DNA of 46,031 nucleotides from an uncultured beta proteobacterium (lineage in GTDB: Bacteria; Pseudomonadota; Gammaproteobacteria; Burkholderiales; Burkholderiaceae_C), in NCBI GenBank assembly GCA_903924955.1, contig CAIYDK010000552.1:1-46031 (forward strand), read 5' to 3'. A program made the position numbers and the translations under genes. The notes below the pieces were generated by a model. It saw nothing but the letters and a program-made list of their open reading frames with translations. It was not told the DNA's origin and ran no database searches. Below are positions 1 through 10,678 of the stretch, in pieces. How positions within the stretch are numbered: position 1 is the first letter of the stretch; each line of letters starts with the position of its first letter.

Positions 1-1
1 C

Positions 2-505
2 GTGGCCATGTTTGCTATCGGCATTACCCGCGAACGGGCGGCCAAACTGCGCTTTACTGCGCCCCACCTGGCCAGCGACATCTACGCTATCACCACGCAA
101 ACCAATCGCCGCATCAAGGATTGGGACGACATTGACAAGCCCGGTGCAGTCGTGGCTGTAGCGAAGGGTACCTTGCACGAGAGTGTCATGCAGGAGAAAC
201 TCAAGGCAGCACGACTTCTGGTTCTCGACACGCCCTTTGCCCGTGAGCATGAAGTGCAGTCGGGACGGGCGGATGTATTTATGACCGACTATCCCTATAG
301 CCAGCGGTTCCTGGCTAATGCTGACTGGGCACGCCTGTTATCGCCACCCGGGACTTATCATCTGACACCTTACGCCTATGCAATCAAGCCGGATGATGAT
401 AAGTGGCATGCGTGGCTTGAGCGCTTCGTTAGTGATGTCAAGCGTGATGGCCGCTTACTGGCCGCCGCCAAGCGCCACAAGCTTGACCCCATAGTCGCAA
501 AATAA
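2..505 (+). CDS. Periplasmic substrate-binding protein (SBP_bac_3-like), C-terminal part, truncated at window edge
   Basis: Protein ERAAKLRFTAPHLASDIYAITTQTNRRIKDWDDIDKPGAVVAVAKGTLHE..DVFMTDYPYSQRF resembles amino-acid-type SBP_bac_3; no start in window. Confidence 0.75.
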   Translation: MAMFAIGITRERAAKLRFTAPHLASDIYAITTQTNRRIKDWDDIDKPGAVVAVAKGTLHESVMQEKLKAARLLVLDTPFAREHEVQSGRADVFMTDYPYSQRFLANADWARLLSPPGTYHLTPYAYAIKPDDDKWHAWLERFVSDVKRDGRLLAAAKRHKLDPIVAK

Positions 506-2406
506 TGGACCGCGAACGCCGACTTTCATTGGCGTTCTTTGCGGCGCTGGCACTTTTCGTCAGTGCTACGCTGGGTATGACGTCGTACACCCTTTGGTTA
601 CTGCGTTCAGATGCCATCAAGAGCGGCCTTGACATCTCTGCACTCTTGGCACGCAGCTTCGAGGATCACTTAACGCAGAGTCTTCATGCCACTGAACTAG
701 CTGGAGTCAATGCAGCTTCATCAGATAACGAAAAACTCAATCTTGGCCAGATGGAGAAGGATTTTGTTTTCATATTGCGCCAGTCCCCCTACCTTCGTTC
801 CCTGTCGCTACTGGACGAAAACGATCACATCATCGTCAGCTCAAACCCCGGCAATTTGGGCCTGACTGTGACGACCAGAAATTACTTTCCAGCGGCGACT
901 GGTGTGCAGTCATTTTTACGAATTGGGTCACCCTGGGTCGGGCGAGACTTCGCAGACGGCCAGGCATCCGTTAACCAGGCGACCGGTGCGACATCCGCCA
1001 GCTTTGTACCGGTTACGCAGGGGGTACCGATAGGATCCCGCAACATCACCTTACTTGTGGCACTCAATCCCGACTACTTTCTGCACCACATATCCAGGCA
1101 ATTCGACACGAAGGCAGGTTCGGTGGAAGTATTGCGCCTTGATGGCGTGCAATTAATGGCAACCGACGCCGCCCAAAGTGATGGCCGTCCGGCCAGAGAA
1201 TCGACGAAGCCGCCCTCTTTTAACGAAGTAGAGTTCGGTGAATTCGAGCAGACATTAACAAACGGACGCCCTGTACTCTCCGCTTTTCGTGTCTCTCCGC
1301 TGTATCCCTTTGTGGTTGTTACCCACGTCCAGCGCGACTATGCCTTGATCCAATGGCGAACTGAGACCAGGACCATCATTGGCATCGTTTTTCCAACGCT
1401 AGTGCTGGTCAGTCTATTGGCGGTTGCGTTTTATCGTCGCCAGGTACTACTCAAAGCCAAGACGGCCGAAGCAAACCGACTGCAGCAAGTCAATGCTGCA
1501 CGTGTTTTCACCAACAGCCGCGAAGGAATCATGATTGTCTCGTCCGATGGCCGCATTGTCGATGTCAATGACGCATTTACGCGTATTACTGGTTACAGCC
1601 GGAACGAGGTCTTGGGACAAAACCCACGCATCCTGAGTTCCGGACGGCAGCCAAGGGAGTTTTATGTCGCCCTTTGGCGTGATTTGATTGAACATGGCTT
1701 CTGGAGCGGGGAAATATGGAATCGCCACAAAAATGGTCAACACTTTGCCGAAATGTTGACGATCAGCGCGGTGCCCAATTCGCAAGGGCTGGCACAACAA
1801 TTTGTGGCGCAGTTTTCTGATATTACGGAGCGTAGACAGCTGGAAGATCAGGTGCGCCTCATGGCCTTCTATGACCCACTGACCATGCTGCCGAACCGCC
1901 GCATGCTGGATGACCGTCTGAGCCAGGCCATGGCGGCAAGCAAGCGCAGTGGACTTTACGGGGCCTTGATGTTCCTGGACCTGGACAACTTCAAGCCTCT
2001 CAACGACACCTATGGGCACGAGATAGGTGACTTGCTGTTAATCGAAGTTGCTAAGCGTTTAAAGGGTTGCCTGCGGGAGGTGGACACCGTGGCACGCTTT
2101 GGCGGCGACGAGTTTGTGGTACTGCTCAGCGAACTAAATATCGACAAAAGCCTGTCCACCGAGCAAGCGCGCGGTGTGGCCGAAAAAATTCGCGCCAGCT
2201 TGGCTGTGCCCTACTTCTTGACACAGGCACAACCCGGCATGGAAGATAAAGCAGTCGAACACCATTGCAGCACCAGCATCGGTGTGGTGGTGTTCGTCAA
2301 CCACGAAGTCAATCAAACCGATCTCATGAAGTGGGCCGATGCGGCGATGTACCATGCCAAGGATGCCGGGCGCAATGCGATTCGGATTTACGGCATGCGC
2401 GAATAG
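505..2406 (+). CDS. Membrane diguanylate cyclase: periplasmic sensor (dCACHE-like), PAS, GGDEF
   Basis: N-terminal TM, periplasmic region, second TM (IIGIVFPTLVLVSLLAVAF), PAS (VFTNSREGIMIVSSDGRIVDVNDAFTRITGY), RFGGDEF with REVD I-site; start overlaps upstream stop (TAATG). Confidence 0.93.
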   Translation: MDRERRLSLAFFAALALFVSATLGMTSYTLWLLRSDAIKSGLDISALLARSFEDHLTQSLHATELAGVNAASSDNEKLNLGQMEKDFVFILRQSPYLRSLSLLDENDHIIVSSNPGNLGLTVTTRNYFPAATGVQSFLRIGSPWVGRDFADGQASVNQATGATSASFVPVTQGVPIGSRNITLLVALNPDYFLHHISRQFDTKAGSVEVLRLDGVQLMATDAAQSDGRPARESTKPPSFNEVEFGEFEQTLTNGRPVLSAFRVSPLYPFVVVTHVQRDYALIQWRTETRTIIGIVFPTLVLVSLLAVAFYRRQVLLKAKTAEANRLQQVNAARVFTNSREGIMIVSSDGRIVDVNDAFTRITGYSRNEVLGQNPRILSSGRQPREFYVALWRDLIEHGFWSGEIWNRHKNGQHFAEMLTISAVPNSQGLAQQFVAQFSDITERRQLEDQVRLMAFYDPLTMLPNRRMLDDRLSQAMAASKRSGLYGALMFLDLDNFKPLNDTYGHEIGDLLLIEVAKRLKGCLREVDTVARFGGDEFVVLLSELNIDKSLSTEQARGVAEKIRASLAVPYFLTQAQPGMEDKAVEHHCSTSIGVVVFVNHEVNQTDLMKWADAAMYHAKDAGRNAIRIYGMRE

Positions 2407-2556
2407 ACGATGCCCTAGACGCGGATCGGCTTACGCCACGGCGCGCAATTGGATGACGCCGAACTGACCAAGGTCAAGCTTCTGGTTAGAGGTGGGTGCT
2501 AGGATAAATCAACGCTCCAGCGCAGCCCCCAATCGTCATTCCCCAGAGGTGAAATC

Positions 2557-4488
2557 ATGAGAAAGAAAGTCGTATCCGCAGCCGAAGCCATTGCCATTTT
2601 GCGCGACGGCGATACCCTGTGTTGTGCCGGTTTTGGCAGCAACGGCGTGCCGGTTGAACTGATCCTGGCGCTGGAAAAGCGCTTTCTGGAAACCGCCACG
2701 CCGCGTAACCTGACGCTGTTGTTTGGCGGCGGCCCTGGCGACGGTGGAACGGGTGGCGTGAACCACCTTGCGCATGAAGGCATGTTGAAGCGTGTCATCG
2801 GCGGTCACTATGGTTTGGTTCCGCAAATTGGCAAGCTCGCCATGGAGAGCAAGGTCGAGGCCTATAACCTGCCGCTGGGCGTCATTTCCCACCTGTTCCG
2901 CGACATTGCGTGTGGTCTGCCCGGCACCGCATCCAAGGTCGGCCTGGGCACCTTTGTGGACCCGCGCCTGGAAGGCGGCAAGATCGGCACCAAAACGACT
3001 GAAGACCTGGTCAGCGTGATCAATCTGGGTGGCAAGGAGCTGCTCTACTACAAGACCATGCCGATCTCGGTGGCCTTCATCCGCGGCACCAGTGCGGATG
3101 CCGAAGGCAACATCACCATGGAGCGCGAGACGCTCACGCAGGACATGCTGGCCATTGCGACGGCCACCAAAAACAGCGGTGGCTTTGTCATTGCGCAAGT
3201 GGAGCGCATTGCCGAGCGCGGATCGCTCAACCCACGCCGGGTCAAGGTGCCCGGTATTCTGGTGGACTGCGTGGTGGTGGCTCAATCCGAGAACCATCCA
3301 CAAAACCTCAACGGTGCGTACAACCCGGCCTTCTCGGCCGAGGTGCGGGTACCGTTGGACGCCATTGCCCCCATGCCGCTGGACGAACGCAAGGTGATTG
3401 CGAGACGCGCCGCGTTCGAGTTGCTGCCCAACGCCGTGGTAAACCTTGGCATTGGCATGCCCGAGGGCGTGGCGGCAGTGGCGAACGAAGAAAAGATACT
3501 CAAATACATGACGCTCACCGCCGAGCCCGGAGTCATCGGCGGCATGCCCGCATCTGGCGTGAACTTTGGTGCAGCAACCAACCCGGACGCGGTGGTTGAC
3601 ATGAACCAGCAGTTCGACTTCTACGACGGCGGCGGCCTGGACCTGGCCTGCCTGGGCCTGGCCGAATGTGACCCGGCTGGAAGCATCAATGTCAGCCGCT
3701 TTGGCCCCAAGCTGGCCGGTGCGGGTGGTTTCATCAACATCACGCAGAACAGCCGTACGGTGGTTTTTGTGGGTACGTTCACGGCGGGTGGCTTAAAGGT
3801 CAAGGTGGTCGATGGCAAGGTCAGCATCCTGCAAGAAGGACGCTCCCGCAAGTTCGTCAACAAGATCGAACAGGTCACGTTTAGCGGACCCTATGCGTCG
3901 AGCACCGGGCAAAACGTGCTGTACGTCACCGAGCGCTGCGTGTTCAAGCTCTCACCCGGCGGGCTGGAACTGATCGAAGTGGCGCCCGGTATTGATATCG
4001 ACAAGGACATACTGGCGCAGATGGACTTCAAACCCATCATCAACAACCCGCAACCCATGGACGCGCGCATTTTCCTGCCCGACGCCATGCAACTCAATGA
4101 CACCTTGCTGTCGATCAGTCTGGTAGACCGCATGCAGTACGACGCCGCCAAAGGTACGGCGTATTACAACTTCCAGGGCCTGCGCGTCAAGGGCCCGAAA
4201 GATGTGGAAGACATCCGCCATGCTACGGAACAACTGTGCGTGCCGATCGGCAAGAAGATTTTGGTGGTGGTGAATTACGACAATTTCCAGATCGACGAAG
4301 CGGTGGTGGATGACTACTCCGCCATGGTGAAAGAAGTGACCGACAAGTTCTACACCGACGTATCGCGCTACACCACCAGCGCCTTCATGCGCCTCAAACT
4401 GGGCGAGGCACTGGAGAGTCGTGGCCTGGCGGCCCACATTTACGAAACTCCACAAGAAGCCATGGAGTCCGCAAGACAACCAAGTTAA
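2557..4488 (+). CDS. Acyl-CoA:acetate/3-ketoacid CoA-transferase (YdiF/propionate CoA-transferase-like) with about 120-aa C-terminal extension
   Basis: MRKKVVSAAEAIAILRDGDTLCCAGFGSNGVP; second half with NLGIGMPEGVAAVANEE and EPGVIGG catalytic-Glu motif; RBS-like agaggtg upstream. Confidence 0.88.
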   Translation: MRKKVVSAAEAIAILRDGDTLCCAGFGSNGVPVELILALEKRFLETATPRNLTLLFGGGPGDGGTGGVNHLAHEGMLKRVIGGHYGLVPQIGKLAMESKVEAYNLPLGVISHLFRDIACGLPGTASKVGLGTFVDPRLEGGKIGTKTTEDLVSVINLGGKELLYYKTMPISVAFIRGTSADAEGNITMERETLTQDMLAIATATKNSGGFVIAQVERIAERGSLNPRRVKVPGILVDCVVVAQSENHPQNLNGAYNPAFSAEVRVPLDAIAPMPLDERKVIARRAAFELLPNAVVNLGIGMPEGVAAVANEEKILKYMTLTAEPGVIGGMPASGVNFGAATNPDAVVDMNQQFDFYDGGGLDLACLGLAECDPAGSINVSRFGPKLAGAGGFINITQNSRTVVFVGTFTAGGLKVKVVDGKVSILQEGRSRKFVNKIEQVTFSGPYASSTGQNVLYVTERCVFKLSPGGLELIEVAPGIDIDKDILAQMDFKPIINNPQPMDARIFLPDAMQLNDTLLSISLVDRMQYDAAKGTAYYNFQGLRVKGPKDVEDIRHATEQLCVPIGKKILVVVNYDNFQIDEAVVDDYSAMVKEVTDKFYTDVSRYTTSAFMRLKLGEALESRGLAAHIYETPQEAMESARQPS

Positions 4489-4551
4489 ACGACCGTCTGG
4501 TGGTGGTGACTCCAAATCGGCTAACCTTGCCGGTTCACACAAGGAGCGTTT

Positions 4552-7500
4552 GTGGGACACACCATTCTCAAGTCATGTGCAGCGCTGTTGGCGACCGTCG
4601 TGCTGCAGGCGCAGGCATTCCAGATTGTCAGCGTCTCGCCCCAGGGCGAAGTGGCCCGCGTGCGCCAGGTGGTGGCCAAGTTTGATGACAGCGCGGTCAG
4701 CTTTGGCGACCCCAGGGCAGAGGCGCCGCTCACGCTCAGTTGCAGTGATGCACAGGTCACCAAGGGCAATGGTCGTTGGGTAACCGACCGCAGCTGGGCC
4801 TATGAATTTGAGAGCGACCTACCTCCCGGTGTCGCCTGCAATTTGCAAGTCCGCGCGGGCTTTAAGTCCGTCAAAGGTGCAGAGCTCACGGGTCAGAGCC
4901 GCTATCTATTCAGTACTGGCGGCCCCTTTGTGCAAAACATTCAGCCGTATGCAGGCAACCGCATTGATGAAGAGCAGTTTTTCACCCTGCGACTCAATGG
5001 AGCGGCCACCCTGGCCAGTGTGCAAGCCAATGTCTGGTGCACCGTCGAGGGTCTTGGCGAACGCGTAGCGGTACGGCTAATTGAAGGCGCGGACCGCGCC
5101 GCTCTGCTCAAATCCCTCGGGCTGGAAACGGCAGCCATCAAGGATCCGCTCAGCATCGTGACTCTGGCCTGCAACCGCACGATGACCCCGTCGAGCAAAG
5201 TGGAACTGGTGTTTGGCAAAGGGGTTAGCACGCCCGCACTTAGCAGCAACGCCAACGGCGTGTCCAACAACACAGAGAAGCGCTTCACTTTCCAGGTGCG
5301 TGAACCTTTCACCGCCAGTTTCAGTTGCGAGCGCGAGAATGCGCAAAGCGCCTGTTTGCCCATTCGTCCGATACGACTGGACTTCAACGCGCCGGTGCCG
5401 GCCAAGCTGCTGGCGGGTATACGGCTGAAGTCTGGCATGGACAGTCTCAAACCTGCTCCGCAGGGTGAAGGCGAGTCGGTCGCAGACGAAGACCATGTGA
5501 TGAACACCGTCACCTTCAAGGGCATCTTTCCAGAGCAGACGGTCTTCACATTGGAGTTGCCCAAGGGCTTCAAAGATGCCTCAGGCCGCATCCTGCGCAA
5601 CGCAGACAGTTTCCCGCTCAAGCTATCCACCGGGCCCATGCCGCCATTGGCTAAATTTGCTGCGACGCCCTTTGGTGTTGTGGAGCGCTTTGCCGAACCC
5701 GATGGAGTGGCCCTGCTGCCGTTGACGCTGCGTAACGTAGAAACAGTCCTGGCCATCAGGGGCCTGGACGTGGAGCAAGCGCGCAGCACCTCCAAAACGC
5801 CAACCGGCAAAGTCAGCACGTTGCAACCTGCGACCGACACCGACATCATTGCCTGGTATCTGAAAGTACAACGCTATGACAGTTTCACTGTCTCGCGCAG
5901 CAGCGCCGCGCGGGATGTAAAAGGTACCCTGCCCAAGTCGTTGGGCGAATACGACCGCACCCAAATTCAGTCCCGTATGGTCTCACTGCTTCAGGGCCAC
6001 GCCGGGGTCAAAACACTGGACCTGCCACAAGCGGCAGGCGGCGACCCACGTCCGTTTGAAGTGGTGGGTATCCCGCTGTCGGCGGGCTTCCATGTGGTCG
6101 AAGTCACCTCGCAAAAGTTGGGCGCATCGCTGCTGGATGATCACCATGGCCAAGACCGCACCATGGTCGTGCGCACCTCCGCGCTGGTGACCAATCTGGG
6201 CGTGCACTTCAAGCTGGGCCGCGAAAACGCCGTTGCCTGGGTCACCACGCTGGACAAGGGTACGCCAGTGGCTAACGCACAGGTGCGGGTGTCCGACTGC
6301 CGGGGCCGCCAAGTAGCCAGCGCAACCACCAATGCACAGGGTATTGCCAGCCTTAGCGGTATCTCGCCTCAGGCACCCACTTGCAGCGGCGACGGCAACT
6401 ACAACCAGGCGTATTTTGTGAGCGCACGCGCACCACAACCCACGGGTGACGGCAAGGGCTCGGTCAATGACATGGCCTTTACCTGGAGTGACTGGAATCG
6501 GGGCATCGAGCCCTGGCGGTTCAATGTGCCTACCAGTCGCGAAATACTGCCCGGCGAGCGCGCCCACACCATCTTCGACCGCACACTGTTGCGCGCTGGA
6601 GAAACCGTGTCCATGAAGCACCTCCTGCGTAGCGAGAACAAGCAAGGTTTTGGCCTGTCCAGCGCACAACCTGGTGCCCTGGTCATTACCCACGTGGGCA
6701 GCGGCCAGCAGTACACCAAAGTGGTGTCCTGGCGCAAAACTGCAACCGGCGGACAAAGTGCCGAGAGCACATTTTCCATTCCGCCAGCCGCCAAGCTGGG
6801 CGTCTACCAGGTGGAGCTGCGCGGTGGCAGTAGCGGTCGCAACTTCAGCACTGGAAGTTTCCGCGTGGAGGAGTTCCGCCTGCCGGTGCTGGAAGGCCGC
6901 GTAACACCCACCGACAAGAAGGCACTGGTCAACGTGAAGGCCTTGCCGGTGGATTTACAGATCAACTACGTCTCCGGAGGAGGCGCAGCCAGTCTGCCGG
7001 TACGCATCTCGGCCCTGGTGCGTGGCAAATCCCTGAGCTATGCCGACTACTCTGAATTCAGCTTCCAGAGCCCGCGCGGCACCCGTGACAACCGCACCAG
7101 CGGCGAAGAAGAAGTCGAGGCCAGTTCAGACGCGCGCGTCATTGCCGACAAACTGCCACTCACACTGGACAAGAGCGGTGCCGGCAAAGTGACCGTGGAC
7201 AAGGTCCCCACCAGTCGCACGCCGCAAGACCTGCTGCTGGAAGCCACCTACTCCGATCCGAACGGCGAGGTGCAAACCATTCGCAGCACGCAGACGCTGT
7301 GGCCCGCCGGTGTCGTGGCCGGTATCAAGACAGAAGGCTGGGTATCAAGCAGCCAGAAAATCAAGTTTCAAGCCCTGGCGCTAGACCTATCGGGCAAGCC
7401 GCAGGCGGATGTGGCGCTGGAGGTCAAGGCAACCGCCCGCATCGTCACCACCACGCGCAAGCGCATGGTGGGCGGCTTCTACACCTACGACAACAAAACC

Positions 7501-10500
7501 ACGGTCAAGGAACTCGGCAATGTCTGCAGTGGCAAGAGCGATTCGCGCGGCCTGCTGTTGTGCGAAACCAGCCTGAACGAGGCCGGCGAGGTGGAACTGG
7601 TCGTCACCGCCAAAGACACCGGTGGTAACAGCATCCAGGCCGCCAGTTCGGTGTTTGTCACCAAGCAGGGCGAGTTGTGGTTTGGGGGCGAGAACCATGA
7701 CCGCATCGACCTGTTGCCCGAGAAGAAGAGCTACCAACCGGGCGAGACCGCCAAGTTCCAGGTGCGCATGCCCTTCCGTTTTGCCACGGCGTTGGTGGCG
7801 GTGGAGCGCGAAGGCATCATCGAGACCGAAGTGGTGCAACTCAATGGCCAGGACCCCACCATCAACCTCAAGATCAAGGACGGTTGGGGGCCCAACGTGT
7901 ACGTAAGCGTGCTGGCCCTGCGTGGCCGCCTGCGCGAGGTGCCGTGGTACAGCTTCTTCACCTGGGGCTACAAGGCGCCGCGCGAATGGTGGACCAGCTT
8001 CTGGTACGAGGGGCGCGAATACGTGGCGCCCACGGCGCTGGTGGACCTGAGCAAACCCGCCTTCCGTCTGGGCGTGGCCGAAATCCGTGTGGGCACCAAG
8101 GCGCACCAGTTGGATGTGAGCGTGAAGGCCGACAAGGAAAGCTACGCGGTGCGCAGCCAGGCCAAGGTCACCATACAGGTGAAACTGCCCAACGGCCAAC
8201 CGGCGGCGAACGCGGAAGTAGCGCTGGCAGCCGTGGACCAGGCCCTGCTGGAGCTGATGCCCAACAACAGCTGGAACCTGCTCGATGCCATGCTAGCCCG
8301 CCGTTCCTGGGGCGTGGAAACCTCCACCGCGCAAATGGAAATCATCGGCCGGCGCCACTATGGCCGCAAGGCCGTGCCCGCCGGTGGTGGTGGTGGCAAG
8401 AGCGGAGCGCGTGAGCTGCTGGAAACCTTGCTATTGTGGAATCCGGCCGTGACGCTCGACGCCAATGGATCAGCCGTAGTCATGGTGCCGCTCAACGACG
8501 CACTGACCACCTTCAAGATTGTGGCCGTGGCTGATGCTTCAATCGGGCTGTTTGGCACGGGGTCGACCAGCATCCGCGCCACACAGGACCTGCAGATCAT
8601 CAGCGGCTTGCCGCCGCTGGTGCGTGAGGACGACCAGTTCCGCGCCCAGCTGACGCTGCGCAACACCACCAAGCAGGCCATGAAGGTGGAGGTGACGCCG
8701 CGTGCCACACTGCTGGACCTTAAACCGCAGACCATCGACATCCCCGCCGGTGACGCGCGCGAAGTGGCGTGGCTGGTGACGGCCCCGGCGCAGCTCGCCC
8801 AGTTGCGCTCCGAGGCGATTCTGTGGGAGATCGAGGCCAAAGACACCATTACCGGGGCCCGTGACGCACTGAAAGTGCGCCAGCGCATCATCCCCGCCGT
8901 GCCGCTCACCGTGCAGCAGGCCACGCTGGTGCAGATCGATGGCCCCTTCAGCCTGGATGTGAACGCCCCCGCCGACGCCATACCCGGTCATGGCGGCCTC
9001 AAGATGGCGCTGCAACCCAAACTGGCTGAGGGCCTGCCCGGCGTGCGCGACTGGTTTGCCAACTACCCCTTTATCTGCCTGGAGCAAAAAACCAGCAAGG
9101 CCGTCGGTCTGCGTGATGGCAGGCTGTGGCAAACCGCAGCCGCGCAAATCCCGAGCTACCTGGACTCGGACGGCCTGGCCAACTACTTCCCGCCGCGCGA
9201 TGGCGAGGCCAACCACGGCAGCGACACGCTCACCGCCTACCTGCTCTCCGCCACCCATGAGGCCGCCGCCATCAACCCCGCTTTTGCTCTGGCTGACGAC
9301 GTGCGTGCCCCCATGGAGCGCGGCCTGATCGCCTTTGTCGAGGGGCGTATCCAGCGTGACTTCTGGAGCCCGCGCAAGGATCTCGACATCCGCAAGCTCG
9401 CCGCCATCGAGGCCCTGTCGCGCTACGGCAAGGCGCAGGGCCGCATGCTGGGCTCCATCACCATCGCACCCAACCAGTGGCCCACCCACGCGGTGATTGA
9501 CTGGCTCAATATCTTGAAGCGCGTGCAGGACGCGCCGGAGCGCGACAAGCGCATCGTTGAGGCCAACCAGATTCTGCGTTCACGCATCAGCTACCAGGGA
9601 ACCAAGATGGTCTTCTCCACCGAGCGGGACGACTACTGGTGGTGGCTGATGCAAAACGGCGACGTCAATACCGCGCGCCTGATGCTGGCCGTGATGGACG
9701 ACCCTGCCTGGAAGGATGACATGGGCCGCCTGGCCAATGGCTTCATCAGCCGCCAGCAGAGCGGGGCATGGCATACGACCACCGCCAATTTATGGGGCGG
9801 ATTGGCACTGGAAAAGTTCTCGGCCAAATTTGAAGCGGTGGCCGTTGCCGGCGTGACCAAGGCATCCATGAGCACAGGCTCAGCATCCGTCGATTGGAGC
9901 AGGGTTGATCGCATCAAAACCACCGACGCGTCCGGCGCACCGAACCTGAACACCTGGTTTGGAGCGCCCGCCGCACCCGGCAATCTGCGCAACAACGGTA
10001 TGTTCCTGACCTGGAGCCAAACGGCTGCCAAAGACACGCTGAACGTCACCCACCAAGGGACCGGCAAGCCTTGGCTGACGTTGCAGTCGGTAGCGGCCGT
10101 GCAGCGCAAGGAGCGGTTCAGCGCGGGCTACCAGATCAGGAAGACCGTTACACCCGTGGAACAGGCCGACAAGAGCCTGCCCGCCGGGCGCTACACCCGC
10201 GGCGATGTGCTGCGCATCACACTGGAGGTGACCGCCAGCGCCGACATGACCTGGGTCGTCATCACCGACCCCGTACCCGCTGGCGCCACCATTCTGGGCA
10301 GCGGCCTGGGGCGTGACAGCGAGGTCGCAACGCAAGGCGAGAAAAAGGAAGGCTATGCCTGGGCTGCGTTTGAAGAGCGCAGCTTTGAATCCTACCGAAG
10401 CTACTACCAGTTCCTGCCCAGAGGCGTGGTGAAGATGGATTACACGATGCGGTTAAACAACGTCGGTGACTTCTCATTGCCTGCGTCGCGCGTGGAGGCA

Positions 10501-10566
10501 ATGTACGCGCCAGAGATGTTTGGCGAGGCGCCGAATACGCGGCTCAAGGTGGAGTCGCTGAAGTAG
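4552..10566 (+). CDS. Bacterial alpha-2-macroglobulin family protein (YfhM-like) with CLEQ thioester motif
   Basis: 2004 aa, signal-like N terminus, MG-type domains, YPFICLEQKTSKAVGLRD thioester; GTG start preceded by aaggag. Confidence 0.93.
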   Translation: MGHTILKSCAALLATVVLQAQAFQIVSVSPQGEVARVRQVVAKFDDSAVSFGDPRAEAPLTLSCSDAQVTKGNGRWVTDRSWAYEFESDLPPGVACNLQVRAGFKSVKGAELTGQSRYLFSTGGPFVQNIQPYAGNRIDEEQFFTLRLNGAATLASVQANVWCTVEGLGERVAVRLIEGADRAALLKSLGLETAAIKDPLSIVTLACNRTMTPSSKVELVFGKGVSTPALSSNANGVSNNTEKRFTFQVREPFTASFSCERENAQSACLPIRPIRLDFNAPVPAKLLAGIRLKSGMDSLKPAPQGEGESVADEDHVMNTVTFKGIFPEQTVFTLELPKGFKDASGRILRNADSFPLKLSTGPMPPLAKFAATPFGVVERFAEPDGVALLPLTLRNVETVLAIRGLDVEQARSTSKTPTGKVSTLQPATDTDIIAWYLKVQRYDSFTVSRSSAARDVKGTLPKSLGEYDRTQIQSRMVSLLQGHAGVKTLDLPQAAGGDPRPFEVVGIPLSAGFHVVEVTSQKLGASLLDDHHGQDRTMVVRTSALVTNLGVHFKLGRENAVAWVTTLDKGTPVANAQVRVSDCRGRQVASATTNAQGIASLSGISPQAPTCSGDGNYNQAYFVSARAPQPTGDGKGSVNDMAFTWSDWNRGIEPWRFNVPTSREILPGERAHTIFDRTLLRAGETVSMKHLLRSENKQGFGLSSAQPGALVITHVGSGQQYTKVVSWRKTATGGQSAESTFSIPPAAKLGVYQVELRGGSSGRNFSTGSFRVEEFRLPVLEGRVTPTDKKALVNVKALPVDLQINYVSGGGAASLPVRISALVRGKSLSYADYSEFSFQSPRGTRDNRTSGEEEVEASSDARVIADKLPLTLDKSGAGKVTVDKVPTSRTPQDLLLEATYSDPNGEVQTIRSTQTLWPAGVVAGIKTEGWVSSSQKIKFQALALDLSGKPQADVALEVKATARIVTTTRKRMVGGFYTYDNKTTVKELGNVCSGKSDSRGLLLCETSLNEAGEVELVVTAKDTGGNSIQAASSVFVTKQGELWFGGENHDRIDLLPEKKSYQPGETAKFQVRMPFRFATALVAVEREGIIETEVVQLNGQDPTINLKIKDGWGPNVYVSVLALRGRLREVPWYSFFTWGYKAPREWWTSFWYEGREYVAPTALVDLSKPAFRLGVAEIRVGTKAHQLDVSVKADKESYAVRSQAKVTIQVKLPNGQPAANAEVALAAVDQALLELMPNNSWNLLDAMLARRSWGVETSTAQMEIIGRRHYGRKAVPAGGGGGKSGARELLETLLLWNPAVTLDANGSAVVMVPLNDALTTFKIVAVADASIGLFGTGSTSIRATQDLQIISGLPPLVREDDQFRAQLTLRNTTKQAMKVEVTPRATLLDLKPQTIDIPAGDAREVAWLVTAPAQLAQLRSEAILWEIEAKDTITGARDALKVRQRIIPAVPLTVQQATLVQIDGPFSLDVNAPADAIPGHGGLKMALQPKLAEGLPGVRDWFANYPFICLEQKTSKAVGLRDGRLWQTAAAQIPSYLDSDGLANYFPPRDGEANHGSDTLTAYLLSATHEAAAINPAFALADDVRAPMERGLIAFVEGRIQRDFWSPRKDLDIRKLAAIEALSRYGKAQGRMLGSITIAPNQWPTHAVIDWLNILKRVQDAPERDKRIVEANQILRSRISYQGTKMVFSTERDDYWWWLMQNGDVNTARLMLAVMDDPAWKDDMGRLANGFISRQQSGAWHTTTANLWGGLALEKFSAKFEAVAVAGVTKASMSTGSASVDWSRVDRIKTTDASGAPNLNTWFGAPAAPGNLRNNGMFLTWSQTAAKDTLNVTHQGTGKPWLTLQSVAAVQRKERFSAGYQIRKTVTPVEQADKSLPAGRYTRGDVLRITLEVTASADMTWVVITDPVPAGATILGSGLGRDSEVATQGEKKEGYAWAAFEERSFESYRSYYQFLPRGVVKMDYTMRLNNVGDFSLPASRVEAMYAPEMFGEAPNTRLKVESLK

Positions 10567-10678
10567 ATAGCTTTCACTAAATCCACGCTCCAATTACAAC
10601 GCCTGTAATGACATTGATCAAATTGGCCTGCATATTGCTTGCCAATAATGATGTCATCAACAACCCAAGGAGTCGCCC

